A stretch of 36,799 nt of DNA. It comes from a virus. The translations under genes were made by a program, and so were the position numbers. The first letter of the stretch is position 1; each line of letters starts with the position of its first letter. The DNA lies in IMG/VR virus record IMGVR_UViG_3300031851_000069, positions 1-36,799 of that record; one strand, given 5' to 3'. The notes below the pieces were generated by a model. It did no database searches, was not told the origin of the DNA, and was given only the letters and a program-made list of their open reading frames with translations. This document shows positions 6,043 to 14,593 of this stretch, piece after piece.

Positions 6043-7275
6043 TTATAAATCTTCAGTGTTAGCACCTTTGATGCTCTCCAAGTTAATAGGCTCTTCAACA
6101 ACAGCGAGGTTCATCTGGTCGTAACCCACAGTAGCGAAAATTCTATTCACAGAGTCTAAAAGAATCTCTCTATTAGGTAGCGTTTCAGTCGCTCTAAATA
6201 TTTGATAAGCCGTAACAAGTTCGTTACCTGTGCCTCCCAATTTACCACTAACCATAACACCAAATAGAGTAGGAGAAGTAACGTTGTGAGCGGTGAGTAT
6301 TTTGGCATCATTAAGTTTTGATAAGACATCTACGGTCTTGTCTAGGTTTGCAATATCAAGCGGTTTAAAAACGGGAGCATCTTCTTCTTTCTTTACCCAC
6401 GATACAATAAAGTTATCTGCGTCTGCGCCTGTAAAGGACTCCTTGAACTTGTTATACTCCTCACGCTTCTGCTCTGCACTCATATTTCTACCAATGAAGG
6501 TAGCTAATACTTTAGGCGTAAATCCGTTCTCGGCAGAGTTCTTAATGTGCTTACCAAAGCTGAAGTCAGATTCAATGTAGTGGAATGCAGATATGTAGCT
6601 GGGTACACCATAATATGGGTTACCACTATATGGGTTACCTACATAAAGCACCGCTTCAGTACCACTCTTATCAAACTTATTAAATGCCTTAATCTTACGA
6701 GGCTCATTGTGCTGTACAGAATTAGAGCCATAGCCGAAGCTTCTACGGACGATATAGTGTGTTACCTCACCCTTCTCATTTGGCTCCGCTACACGCACTC
6801 CTTTAGGGTCTAAAGACTTAAATTCAAGTATCTTTGTACGGCCCTTGTTCCAACGCACATAAAATGCTAATGCACCTTTATGCTCGTATTGGAATGACGC
6901 GTGAGTTAATACTTCGTATAGACCTTTATTGTTCCCACCACAGTGGTTAACAAAAGCCTTTAGTTCTGCTTTAGCCTTATTCGTTTTAGCAAAGTCATCA
7001 GAGTAGTCAATGTCGTTACCGACTACCATCTTTGCTTTTTTAGTTAGTATACCGCTATGCACAGGTGATTGGCGTAACATCTTCTCAAGAATAACTGGGA
7101 AGTCATCGTTTACACCGAACTTAATGTAGTCCCCTACAAGAGTGTGTCCTAATTTATAACGACCATTAAGGTCTTCAATAGAGTTTTCTAACTCGTTGGT
7201 TGCAATAGAATTTTCTGTAGCCTGCACATAAGTGTTGGTAGCAAAAAATTCTGATATATTAGATAGTAGTCCCAT
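6043..7275 (-). CDS. Portal protein
   Basis: A 410-residue protein of PBSX/HK97-portal type. Residues about 68-84 (LRQSPVHSGILTKKAKM) are the start of the wing. YYGVPSYISAFHYIESD precedes the stem helix. TSPTLFGVMVSGKLGGTGNE at about 331-350 matches the portal pattern of an N-xxSPxLxG-type segment followed by a helix. The portal forms a dodecamer at one capsid vertex, through which DNA enters. It is nearly last in the operon, about 19 kb from the terminase, which is not the usual order. Confidence 0.82.
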   Translation of the reverse strand: MGLLSNISEFFATNTYVQATENSIATNELENSIEDLNGRYKLGHTLVGDYIKFGVNDDFPVILEKMLRQSPVHSGILTKKAKMVVGNDIDYSDDFAKTNKAKAELKAFVNHCGGNNKGLYEVLTHASFQYEHKGALAFYVRWNKGRTKILEFKSLDPKGVRVAEPNEKGEVTHYIVRRSFGYGSNSVQHNEPRKIKAFNKFDKSGTEAVLYVGNPYSGNPYYGVPSYISAFHYIESDFSFGKHIKNSAENGFTPKVLATFIGRNMSAEQKREEYNKFKESFTGADADNFIVSWVKKEEDAPVFKPLDIANLDKTVDVLSKLNDAKILTAHNVTSPTLFGVMVSGKLGGTGNELVTAYQIFRATETLPNREILLDSVNRIFATVGYDQMNLAVVEEPINLESIKGANTEDL

Positions 7276-7291
7276 TGTATTAATTTACAAT

Positions 7292-7627
7292 TTATAGGTC
7301 AGTAAACCTCACGGTAGAGCCATAAATACCTGTACCTGTTTGAGTAACTGTGTAATCCTGTACCTCTGTAAGATACTTGTAGCTTTCACCACTGTTAGTT
7401 ATGGTAAGCTCGTACTCTCCACCTTCAATGTCATTAGACAAAAGGTCTATGTTAATCTGAATAAAATCCTTACAAGAGTCAAGGTTGTTTAGGTCAGTAA
7501 GATTGGTAATCGTTAGACTACCTGTTCCCACTACCTTGTCCAATGTAACGTCAAAACTATTTACCGTAAATGTAGATAGCTTGACAAAAGATAGAGTATT
7601 AACAACTCCTGTTTTTAGACGCTTCAT
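7292..7627 (-). CDS. Unknown beta-rich protein (111 aa)
   Basis: The sequence alternates polar and hydrophobic residues and ends with SYKYLTEVQDYTVTQTGTGIYGSTVRFTDL-type strands (written here only to show the strand pattern up to the stop). GGEYELTITNSGE suggests an immunoglobulin-like or jelly-roll fold. No family is recognised. It lies between the outer-membrane-like protein and the portal, overlapping the former by four bases. A minor virion or receptor-binding role is possible. Confidence 0.55.
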   Translation of the reverse strand: MKRLKTGVVNTLSFVKLSTFTVNSFDVTLDKVVGTGSLTITNLTDLNNLDSCKDFIQINIDLLSNDIEGGEYELTITNSGESYKYLTEVQDYTVTQTGTGIYGSTVRFTDL

Positions 7628-8037
7628 ATTTTAATTTTGAATCCTAATGTTATGTGACTCATATTATAGTTTGTTTGATACAAATAAGAATAGGCAAATA
7701 GTCTTTTGTATACCTGTTGATTATATCCTCCATAGAGTACCCAACCTTTATTTGATACACCGCCTCCTGCGGCTAATCTATTATCATATCCTATAAGTCC
7801 GTATATCTCACCATCCATATTAGGCATTCTTTCTGCCCTACTCATTACTACCCCGTCAAGCGTTAATCCTCTGTAGTTCATTCCGTATCCAAAGGAGTTG
7901 TAATGAAAACAAGCTCCTCCGTAAACATTGAACACTACTTGGTCTCCACCACATACCGTTTTCTGCTTATAATAAGGACTACAGTTTGTCTGACTAATCA
8001 GACAAAACGGTATTAACAAGGCAAGCAGTATTTTCAT
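7624..8037 (-). CDS. Exported, outer-membrane beta-barrel-like protein (137 aa)
   Basis: The N-terminus MKILLALLIPFCLISQTNCS is a clear signal peptide; C19 is not in a canonical lipobox. The rest is Gly/Tyr-rich with alternating strands (GWVLYGGYNQQVYKRLFAYS) and ends in HITLGFKIKI, like the final strand of a barrel protein. Such a protein would sit in the host outer membrane rather than in the virion, for example as a superinfection block or a receptor mask. It is placed among fibre genes and before the portal. Family not recognised. Confidence 0.6.
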   Translation of the reverse strand: MKILLALLIPFCLISQTNCSPYYKQKTVCGGDQVVFNVYGGACFHYNSFGYGMNYRGLTLDGVVMSRAERMPNMDGEIYGLIGYDNRLAAGGGVSNKGWVLYGGYNQQVYKRLFAYSYLYQTNYNMSHITLGFKIKI

Positions 8038-8300
8038 TAATCAAATATTTTACTTGGTACAATTTCTCCTGTTTCAATATTAAACTCACTTCCTTTTCCG
8101 TATTCTTTTTCTAAATCATTTGACACTTTTGATAATTCAACGGAAACCTTTTCAAACAATTCAACACTTTCGTTTAGTTTAGATTCAGCAGCAAAGCGTA
8201 TTCTTGAATCTTCAACAATTTGTTTTTCAAGTTTCGTCTTTGCCGTTAATAAATCAACTAATTTTTCAGCAACGTTTTTATCTAGTTTTTTCTTCTTCAT
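8037..8300 (-). CDS. Coiled-coil protein (87 aa)
   Basis: Almost entirely Lys/Glu/Leu heptads from residue 5 to about 68, so a helical coiled coil, with a short C-terminal tail containing FNIETGEIVPSKIF. The stop overlaps the next ATG by one base (TAATG). It could trimerise a fibre or act as a chaperone for one. No family is recognised. Confidence 0.6.
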   Translation of the reverse strand: MKKKKLDKNVAEKLVDLLTAKTKLEKQIVEDSRIRFAAESKLNESVELFEKVSVELSKVSNDLEKEYGKGSEFNIETGEIVPSKIFD

Positions 8301-8309
8301 TTTTTATTT

Positions 8310-8546
8310 TTATGTTCCAAGAAAATCTTCTTCACTTATCCAATTACGCCATTCTTCACTGGCTTCATTGTATCTCCATTGATTGCACTCGTTTGACGTT
8401 TCAAATCTTTGCAAATGGTTTTCAATGTTTTCGTCATCATTAGTTTCAATAATACACTTCGTATTATCAAATGACCACGCAATAAATTGTTTTGTGTTTA
8501 TTGACTGACTTTGAAATTGGTTAGCACTAATTAAAAAATAAGCCAT
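8310..8546 (-). CDS. Unknown acidic protein (78 aa) after the fibre genes
   Basis: Short protein rich in Asn, Gln and Trp. The end (NECNQWRYNEASEEWRNWISEEDF) resembles short cell-surface or fibre-associated peptides in marine phages, where such small open reading frames commonly follow fibre genes. No known domain. It lies two bases after the lectin-like protein. Confidence 0.55.
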   Translation of the reverse strand: MAYFLISANQFQSQSINTKQFIAWSFDNTKCIIETNDDENIENHLQRFETSNECNQWRYNEASEEWRNWISEEDFLGT

Positions 8547-8548
8547 AC

Positions 8549-9469
8549 TTAATACGCTACGGTGCTTCCACCTGTTATTGTTCCACTGTAATCGCTACCA
8601 TATGGGTCAACGGCATTTCCAGCATCAAACCTTAAGCTTTCACTTAAATTGGTTGTAAGCAATGTACTAGCATCTTCAGAAGTTCCAGAGTTCCAAAGAG
8701 TAGCAACCTGTGTTGAAGTTAATACACTGTCGTAAAAAGCCCACTCATCATAATCAACATTTGCATTTCCACCGCTGATATTGTGTTGTGCTGCACATAA
8801 TGATAAAGATGCAAACGTTGCCGCACTTCTTGAACCGCTAGATGCCGAACGTTGTGTAGTCATTTCTGAATCGTTCCAATATAATTTGAAAGCATTTGCC
8901 GCATTTGTTTGACTGCTATCATATGTTAATGTCAACATACACATATTGTCCGAATTGACATTTCCACGTTGTCCGCTGGTCCAACCTGTTCCCGAACTTG
9001 TGATTCCAGTTACACTTGAGTTGCTGTGAAGATTCCATTGACGGTCAAAATTCCTTGAGTTTGTTCTTACCCTTGCAATGAATTTATTATTATTACCTTG
9101 GTATTGTAGGAACACACGGTTTGCGGTGTTTCCACTGTTCAACGTTGCGTTTGCATTGAAGTCCCACAATTGTTGTGAACTCTTTGATGTTTGATTTTGA
9201 CGTACAAAAAAACGAATACTCCAATCATTATTGTGCAATGATGTTTGACCACTCCAAGTACCTTTAATATAATCATTCACTCCATCGTTTGAATAGTAGT
9301 AAAGGTTTGTGCGTGGTGCAGCACTGTAACCGTAAAATTCTGAAACAGAATCGGGCGTTGTAAACCCAGCACTTGAACTCATTGAACGCAATGACACGTC
9401 TGAAATACTAACTTGTAATTCAGTTGCAATATCTTCAAGTGATAATTGTCCGCTAGTTGGTAGTGCCAT
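8549..9469 (-). CDS. Tail fibre/adhesin with LamG (concanavalin-like) domain
   Basis: The first 50 residues (LPTSGQLSLEDIATEL... then FYGYSA) are an N-terminal virion-attachment segment that I know from marine phage tail proteins. Residues about 58-260 form a LamG/ConA-like jelly roll: a polar strand pattern, WSIRFFVRQN, CMLTLTYDSS and DEWAFYDSVLTSTQVATLWN, the last being a typical LamG closing helix and strand. The domain would bind host surface glycans, so this is a candidate receptor-binding protein. Confidence 0.72.
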   Translation of the reverse strand: MALPTSGQLSLEDIATELQVSISDVSLRSMSSSAGFTTPDSVSEFYGYSAAPRTNLYYYSNDGVNDYIKGTWSGQTSLHNNDWSIRFFVRQNQTSKSSQQLWDFNANATLNSGNTANRVFLQYQGNNNKFIARVRTNSRNFDRQWNLHSNSSVTGITSSGTGWTSGQRGNVNSDNMCMLTLTYDSSQTNAANAFKLYWNDSEMTTQRSASSGSRSAATFASLSLCAAQHNISGGNANVDYDEWAFYDSVLTSTQVATLWNSGTSEDASTLLTTNLSESLRFDAGNAVDPYGSDYSGTITGGSTVAY

Positions 9470-9472
9470 TAT

Positions 9473-9844
9473 TTATAAGGTTGATGAGAATGCGATGACA
9501 TCGCCTTTGATATGCAAATCGCCATCTTCTTCTAAACGTCCAACGTGTACGCCTCCAGCGTAGAAATCAATGCGATTGTTGCCGTTGTCAAATGTGATAT
9601 AATTTGATGTGCTGACCCCAATGTGCGTGATTCCGTCTCGCAAATCTTCTTCAACACTAAATGAACCACCCGTTAAATCCAATCCGCTTCCCGCTGAAAC
9701 GTGTTGCAAAACACTAGAGCTACTAACTCTAGCATCTGCAAACGTTCCCGTTGTTATTTTTGCCGTGTCTAAATTTGGAACATCACTTGCGGTGATATTC
9801 ATTGAACCAGTCACGTCTAAATCGCCAAGAATTTTGATTGCCAT
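9473..9844 (-). CDS. Short tail-fibre protein (123 aa)
   Basis: The N-terminus MAIKILGDLDVTGSM matches that of the next larger fibre (MAIKFLNDVDLSGNL), so both probably attach to the same tail site. The middle carries Gly/Ser-rich fibre sequence (SAGSGLDLTGGSF) and the end a beta-strand repeat (ITFDNGNNRIDFYAGG, HVGRLEEDGDLHIKG) seen in many marine phage fibres. It may be a trimmed duplicate or a separate fibre segment. Confidence 0.65.
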   Translation of the reverse strand: MAIKILGDLDVTGSMNITASDVPNLDTAKITTGTFADARVSSSSVLQHVSAGSGLDLTGGSFSVEEDLRDGITHIGVSTSNYITFDNGNNRIDFYAGGVHVGRLEEDGDLHIKGDVIAFSSTL

Positions 9845-9854
9845 ATTATTTTAT

Positions 9855-11555
9855 TTATGCTCTAACTCCGCTAACCGCTACATAATACGTTCCACTTGGT
9901 AATCCTGCAATCGCAATGTCTCCTGTACCCGTATCTTGTGTAGTCTCTGCAAATACTTGCGCTCCAGTGCTATCATACAAATTGATGTTAGCAGGGAACT
10001 CTGCTCTATGCAATGTTTGTGCAATTGATATTGAGGTTACACTTGTAAATGAGGCATTGTAAGAAACGTAGTCATTCGTCAAATCAACACCGTTTCCAGC
10101 ATCATCATCCGATGCACTAATTCCAACGTGTGTTGCGTTTGTAACCATTACATCACCAACCAAGTCAAATATTTCCTCGTTAGTTCTCTGTGTATTTGCC
10201 GATGCAATTGTAAAGTTTGGATACGTTCCCGTCACCGTTACGTTTGAACCAGCAGTCAACGCCACCGTTTGGTCTGGTGAGGAGTTGGTGATAGTTAATG
10301 TATCGCCTGTAACAGCAGTAGTAATACCTGTACCGCCAGAAATTGTCAAGGTATCGTTATTGTCATCTGCAACAGCAGTGCCGCTGTCGGATGCAACGTT
10401 CTTGAAAATTAATTGCGATGAACCTTTGTCGTTATTTGTTAGGGTTACAGAACCCGATGTTCCTCCACCCGACATTCCATCACCTGCGGTAACCCCTGTG
10501 ATGTCACCAACGTTGTTGGTATATTCCGAACTGATTGGGATATTGTAATAGGTTGTCCCGTCATTTGTAAATTCCCAACGGTCCGTACCCTCGTTCCATC
10601 TTGATAATACGTTGTTTGATGTGCCACGTTCTACTTCAAGACCTGCATTTTGCGTTGGTGTACCTGTTACGTCAGAATTTACTGTGATTATATTATCAGC
10701 AACATCAAGAGTTTGAGTATTAATAGTGGTTGTTGTACCATTAACAGTTAAATCTCCACTGATTACAATATCGTCTCCGAATGTTTTATCACCACCAATT
10801 GCTTGTGTTCCACTTGTACGGACAACTGTGTTGTCAACGTCAAATGTTATGGTTTCGTCTGTCGCTTGGTCAGTTGTAAAATCACCACCTGTCTGAAGTC
10901 CATCACCTGCGGTCAATGTTATTGTTGAATCGTTTGCTGCTGCAGGTATTGTTGGCTTGTTTGTTAGGTCAGTATAAGAACCACTAAAGTCACTAGCCCC
11001 AATAAGTGTGCGAACCTCTGCTGCTGTTATCCCTGTAGCAAGCGTTGGCGTTCCACCGCCACGATTAATTGCAGGCTCCTCAGTGTTTGTTGCACTAGCA
11101 GCAATTCCGTCAAGTTTTGTTTTTAATGTTGATGTAAAGTTCTCGTCTGATTGAACATCAGCACTGATGACACCAGAAGCAATTGTAATTCTTGAACCAA
11201 TTTTAACACCACCAAGAGCGGATGCTGTTGCCGTGTCCAATGCAATATCATTAGCGTTTGCTGTAATACCTGTACCACCTACAACATTTAGTGTGACATC
11301 ACCACTTGTTCCTCCTCCTGTCAGACCACTTCCTGCTGTTACCGAAGTAATATCACCAGATGACGATGATAGATTTGTCCAAACGCTTCCATTGAAAAAA
11401 CGAATTTCATTGTCGTTTGTATTGTAGTAAATCTGCCCTGCACTTGCGCCAGTTGGATTTGACGAATCGTTATTTAAACGAGCATCAACCAATTGATTTC
11501 CGTTTAAATCTAAGTTCCCGCTTAGGTCTACGTCATTTAAAAATTTAATTGCCAT
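9855..11555 (-). CDS. Large tail fibre (566 aa)
   Basis: Low-complexity fibre sequence of Gly, Thr, Ser and Asp. Repeated units are visible: SVTAGSGLTGGGTSGDVTL near 72-90 and GVTAGDGMSGGGTSGSVTL near 352-370, with related TAGDGLQTGG and TAGSNVTVTG segments. NQLVDARL and QIYYNTNDNEIRFFNGSVW form an N-terminal fibre module. The end (VFAETTQDTGTGDIAIAG, then GTYYVAVSG) resembles a bacterial pre-peptidase-type beta sandwich. Together these indicate an elongated homotrimeric fibre with a C-terminal binding domain. Confidence 0.78.
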   Translation of the reverse strand: MAIKFLNDVDLSGNLDLNGNQLVDARLNNDSSNPTGASAGQIYYNTNDNEIRFFNGSVWTNLSSSSGDITSVTAGSGLTGGGTSGDVTLNVVGGTGITANANDIALDTATASALGGVKIGSRITIASGVISADVQSDENFTSTLKTKLDGIAASATNTEEPAINRGGGTPTLATGITAAEVRTLIGASDFSGSYTDLTNKPTIPAAANDSTITLTAGDGLQTGGDFTTDQATDETITFDVDNTVVRTSGTQAIGGDKTFGDDIVISGDLTVNGTTTTINTQTLDVADNIITVNSDVTGTPTQNAGLEVERGTSNNVLSRWNEGTDRWEFTNDGTTYYNIPISSEYTNNVGDITGVTAGDGMSGGGTSGSVTLTNNDKGSSQLIFKNVASDSGTAVADDNNDTLTISGGTGITTAVTGDTLTITNSSPDQTVALTAGSNVTVTGTYPNFTIASANTQRTNEEIFDLVGDVMVTNATHVGISASDDDAGNGVDLTNDYVSYNASFTSVTSISIAQTLHRAEFPANINLYDSTGAQVFAETTQDTGTGDIAIAGLPSGTYYVAVSGVRA

Positions 11556-11568
11556 TTTTTTTGTTTTA

Positions 11569-11892
11569 TTAGTTGAATACGGCCCTGCCGAATATTGGAA
11601 CCTTAAATTCTATTATTACTCTATTGTTTGTTATGTGATGAACGATTGCGTAAATAACATAATCGTTTGAGTCAAAAACGGAAACCGCTGGTTTTTTGTT
11701 TAAGTTATGCGTAACATCCCATTGGTCGCTGGCCACTGATTGCGTGTGTTCAAAATGCAAATCACCACTACCTACCGCTACTTGGCTAACAGTCACTGAG
11801 TTAGGTACAGTGTTTACTAGCTCAACAGAACCAATTACATTTCGTTCTATAGTAACTTCGTTACCTTCTATTAAGTTTATAGTTACACTCAT
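11569..11892 (-). CDS. Tail/fibre protein with WxVxHNL tip domain (107 aa)
   Basis: The start is the ATG at 11892, giving an ATGA overlap with the preceding gene; the frame is open further upstream without support. The C-terminal half has SDQWDVTHNLNKKPAVSVFDS and ends GRAVFN, a pattern common at the tips of phage fibres. It is placed between the BppU-like protein and the large fibre and probably contributes to the baseplate or fibre base. Confidence 0.68.
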   Translation of the reverse strand: MSVTINLIEGNEVTIERNVIGSVELVNTVPNSVTVSQVAVGSGDLHFEHTQSVASDQWDVTHNLNKKPAVSVFDSNDYVIYAIVHHITNNRVIIEFKVPIFGRAVFN

Positions 11893-12245
11893 CCAGTAAC
11901 ATCTCCTTGTATTACAAATAGCCCTCCAAGCCAAGTGCTTACATCGTTAGTAGATATGTGTGTTGACTGCAAGTCGTAAACATAAACACCTGGTTTAATA
12001 TTCATATTAGCAGCACTTTTAACCATAAGCAGATTCCCACTTGCATCCTTAGTGAAGTCACTGTTTTCAAATGTAAGTAAGATAGCGTTTGAAGACTTTT
12101 TTCTTACTTCAGATTTAAAGTTGTAACCTGTTAAGTCTATAGGATTGTTATTACCATCTACCCAATTCATATCAAGCTTAAACGTGTCGTTCTGCATACA
12201 CGTTATATCAAGGTTTTCTTTTACTACTAGGTTTATTGATGCCAT
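11889..12245 (-). CDS. Baseplate/fibre-associated protein, BppU-N-like (118 aa)
   Basis: NDTFKLDMNWVDGNNNPIDLTGYNFKSEVRKKSS has the order of the N-terminal domain of baseplate upper proteins and similar fibre anchors: a Thr-Phe strand, then DLTGY, then a charged strand. GVYVYDLQ closes the beta sandwich. Proposed role: linking fibres to the tail end. It shares an ATGA overlap with the next gene. Confidence 0.6.
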   Translation of the reverse strand: MASINLVVKENLDITCMQNDTFKLDMNWVDGNNNPIDLTGYNFKSEVRKKSSNAILLTFENSDFTKDASGNLLMVKSAANMNIKPGVYVYDLQSTHISTNDVSTWLGGLFVIQGDVTG

Positions 12246-12275
12246 ACATTTTATTTTTTTTGGTGATGTAGGTCG

Positions 12276-12803
12276 TTAAGCAAAAATGGTTTGGTCAGTA
12301 AACGGAGTCTTGTCATCAAGAACCAAAGAAGCAAGTCCGCTTTCCGTGTTTAGTGTGATATTTATGAAAGACTTCTCCGAAATATTCGTGCCGCTATTAG
12401 CCTCGTAATTCATCGTTAAACCATCCATCCATCCCGATATAGTAACACTCTCATTATTATGTAAAAGAATAGCTACAATGTCCTCTCTGCGACTCATATA
12501 GTCAATCTGATTTACCTTATTGTCAACAGAGGGTATCTGAACAACTATACTAGTGCTAACTACACCGAGTCCGTTTGATATATTTTTATTCTCATCAAAA
12601 GAAGTTACACCATCCTTGATGTTATGCTCAAAAACAACAGTGTTGTTTGTATCTACCTGCGTAACAATAGTCTCATCAAGAGGGTCAAACGTGATAGTTA
12701 AATCCTGCTTCAATAAAAGTATTACTTTTTGAATACCACCTGTAACACGCTTGTTACAATTGATATCAATATCACTAAGTAATATAGAACAGTTAAACGC
12801 CAT
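12276..12803 (-). CDS. Tail-tube-like paralogue 3 (175 aa)
   Basis: One of three related proteins in a row. Shared features: MAxNCSxLLSDIDxNC at the start, a VFEHNxKD segment, an IPSVD / LPAID strand, HNNxxxTISGW and SGTNxSEKSxINITL near the end. These are beta-rich proteins of tail-tube size, and this copy is most similar to the 189-residue copy. Possible roles are a second tube protein or a tail terminator; the sequence cannot tell which. Confidence 0.6.
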   Translation of the reverse strand: MAFNCSILLSDIDINCNKRVTGGIQKVILLLKQDLTITFDPLDETIVTQVDTNNTVVFEHNIKDGVTSFDENKNISNGLGVVSTSIVVQIPSVDNKVNQIDYMSRREDIVAILLHNNESVTISGWMDGLTMNYEANSGTNISEKSFINITLNTESGLASLVLDDKTPFTDQTIFA

Positions 12804-12814
12804 AATTATTTTTT

Positions 12815-13957
12815 TTACCTAAATTCAAAAGTTAAACTCAATTCACACTCAAAGCTAAACCCACTAGGGAATCCAGATGCTGGGTTTGATGAATTACCGT
12901 ACTGTAATCTTGGTTGATAGTATATTCTTCTAAGTCCATTCATTTTGTTATCAATCCAAGTAGCATTTGGTGTAGGTACTACGTTTTGTTGACACAATGT
13001 AGCACCTCTCTGATAGTGGCTAATTAGACCCAAACTACTTGGATTATTATTCCAGTTTAAAGAATAAAAGTCACTAAACTGAAATAATGTTTGGTCAATT
13101 GAGCTAAGACTACTACCGTTAGCAGGTGTTAATAACTGAGAGCCTATTCTAATCCTTGAATCAATACTACCTAATTGACCGTAAGTAATATTCATCAATG
13201 TGTGAGTCGCTTGACTTGGGTCTGTTGTTAAATCTCCAGCGGGGATATTAGATGTTACCGTTCTTGCTACTATTCTATGTTGTGTATAAGTATCAAATTC
13301 TGGAGCATTAAGAAAGTCAACATTAGGAGCTGGAGACTGAAGGTAATATACCAAATTGGGAGATACTCCAAACGGCCCAGAAAGTTGAGGGTTGTAAGTT
13401 CCTGAATGTGACACACTTGTATTTCCTCCATAAGTGCCATCTGCAACCATATTTAAGGTATACGTTCTTGTTACACCCGAATTTTGTGAAGGGGTCGTAA
13501 CACTCCAATTACCCACACTTGGATTCTGCACACACAAAAACTGATAAAGCATATTATCAGCAGGTATTGTATAATAGTCTCCATCTGGTAAGTTTGCAAT
13601 ACTACTAGAGCTACTGTTAGGGAAAACATATATATCCCTTGTTGATGTGTTAACTATACTTATAATAAGACCCAACTGAGGAGCAGGTAGCTTAACAGCA
13701 ATGTTGCTTGAGCTAGATGAAGTGACTAAAGAAACACCCGCACCGAGAATAGTTCCCGAAGATAAAGTAGTACCATTAGCAGCGACAGTTGTCTGTGTTT
13801 GTATAATCTTATTGGCTTCAATCTCGTCAACAACAATCTTTGTCACATCTTGACCCGCGCCATTTTGAAGAGTCCCTTGTGTTGGTGTACCCGCAGTAGA
13901 ACCTATTGTTAATAGGTTACCATAAGTAGACTCAATGCTTTCGTTAGTTAAATTCAT
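12815..13957 (-). CDS. Structural protein, beta-rich (380 aa)
   Basis: Gly/Ser/Asn/Thr-rich with an N-terminal segment TPTQGTLQNGAGQDVTKIVVDEI that I associate with phage virion proteins, and later strands (LIISIVNTSTRDIYVFPNSSSSSIANLPDGDYYTIP). There is no enzymatic motif. Lying between two tail-tube paralogues, it may be a tube decoration or head decoration protein. Family uncertain. Confidence 0.55.
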   Translation of the reverse strand: MNLTNESIESTYGNLLTIGSTAGTPTQGTLQNGAGQDVTKIVVDEIEANKIIQTQTTVAANGTTLSSGTILGAGVSLVTSSSSSNIAVKLPAPQLGLIISIVNTSTRDIYVFPNSSSSSIANLPDGDYYTIPADNMLYQFLCVQNPSVGNWSVTTPSQNSGVTRTYTLNMVADGTYGGNTSVSHSGTYNPQLSGPFGVSPNLVYYLQSPAPNVDFLNAPEFDTYTQHRIVARTVTSNIPAGDLTTDPSQATHTLMNITYGQLGSIDSRIRIGSQLLTPANGSSLSSIDQTLFQFSDFYSLNWNNNPSSLGLISHYQRGATLCQQNVVPTPNATWIDNKMNGLRRIYYQPRLQYGNSSNPASGFPSGFSFECELSLTFEFR

Positions 13958-14527
13958 TTATCCCCAGATAATATTATTGTTAGACCAAATTTGATTAGCG
14001 GTAGCCCAAGGTGTTCCAAGACTGATTAAAGATTGGTTGCTCGTAGCTATAGACGATTCCCAAGAAGTTCCTTTTAAGGTTACATTTATACTTGACATAT
14101 CTTTAACTGAAGTACCACTTGATGTAGAGTAATCCATATCAAGCCCTCTTATCCAGCCACTTATAGTTGCACTACCATTGTTGTGCATAAGGACACAAAC
14201 TATATCGCTTCTATAAGACATTTGCTCTACCCTTGAAGCTCTACTGTCTATAGCAGGAAGCTTTACAAATATCTCGGTTTCTATAACAGGTACGCCTAAA
14301 TTTGTCTGTTTAGTTTCTGAGAAGTATGTAGCCTTGTCTTTTGGGTTATGCTCAAATGTTACAGCATCACCTAAGTTAGCACTTAAAAGAACTGTCTCCG
14401 CTGATGTATCAAGTGTTAAGGTTAAGTTTTCTTTTAGACCTAAATACACTTTCTTGATTCCTCCTGTTGAACTATTAGAACAATTGGAATCTATATCACT
14501 CAGTAAAACAGAACAGTTAAAAGCCAT
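13958..14527 (-). CDS. Tail-tube-like paralogue 2 (189 aa)
   Basis: This shares with paralogue 3 the N-terminal MAFNCSVLLSDIDSNC, VTFEHNPKD, FVKLPAIDS and the SGTSVKD-INVTLKG segment, and adds a C-terminal extension rich in Trp, Ser and Asn (ATANQIWSNNNIIWG). It follows the terminator after paralogue 1, so its expression is probably lower. The role is likely a variant tube or tail-cap component. Confidence 0.62.
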   Translation of the reverse strand: MAFNCSVLLSDIDSNCSNSSTGGIKKVYLGLKENLTLTLDTSAETVLLSANLGDAVTFEHNPKDKATYFSETKQTNLGVPVIETEIFVKLPAIDSRASRVEQMSYRSDIVCVLMHNNGSATISGWIRGLDMDYSTSSGTSVKDMSSINVTLKGTSWESSIATSNQSLISLGTPWATANQIWSNNNIIWG

Positions 14528-14542
14528 ATATTTTAAAATAAA

Positions 14543-14571
14543 AAGGGGCGAGGTTTTCGCCTCACCCCCTT
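14543..14571 (-). terminator. Terminator after tail-tube paralogue 1
   Basis: On the minus strand GGGG-T-GAGG (14569-14560) pairs with CCTC-G-CCCC (14553-14545), with one mismatch around a short loop, followed by TTTTTATTTT. It lies between paralogues 1 and 2 and would reduce transcription of everything downstream relative to the capsid and first tube gene. Confidence 0.7.
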
Positions 14572-14593
14572 GTGTTAATTTACAAGATTGCTA

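Noticed and set aside
10445-10627. Minus-strand frame inside the large fibre gene
   Set aside because: It lies within the repeat-rich fibre gene in another frame and is explained by its biased composition.
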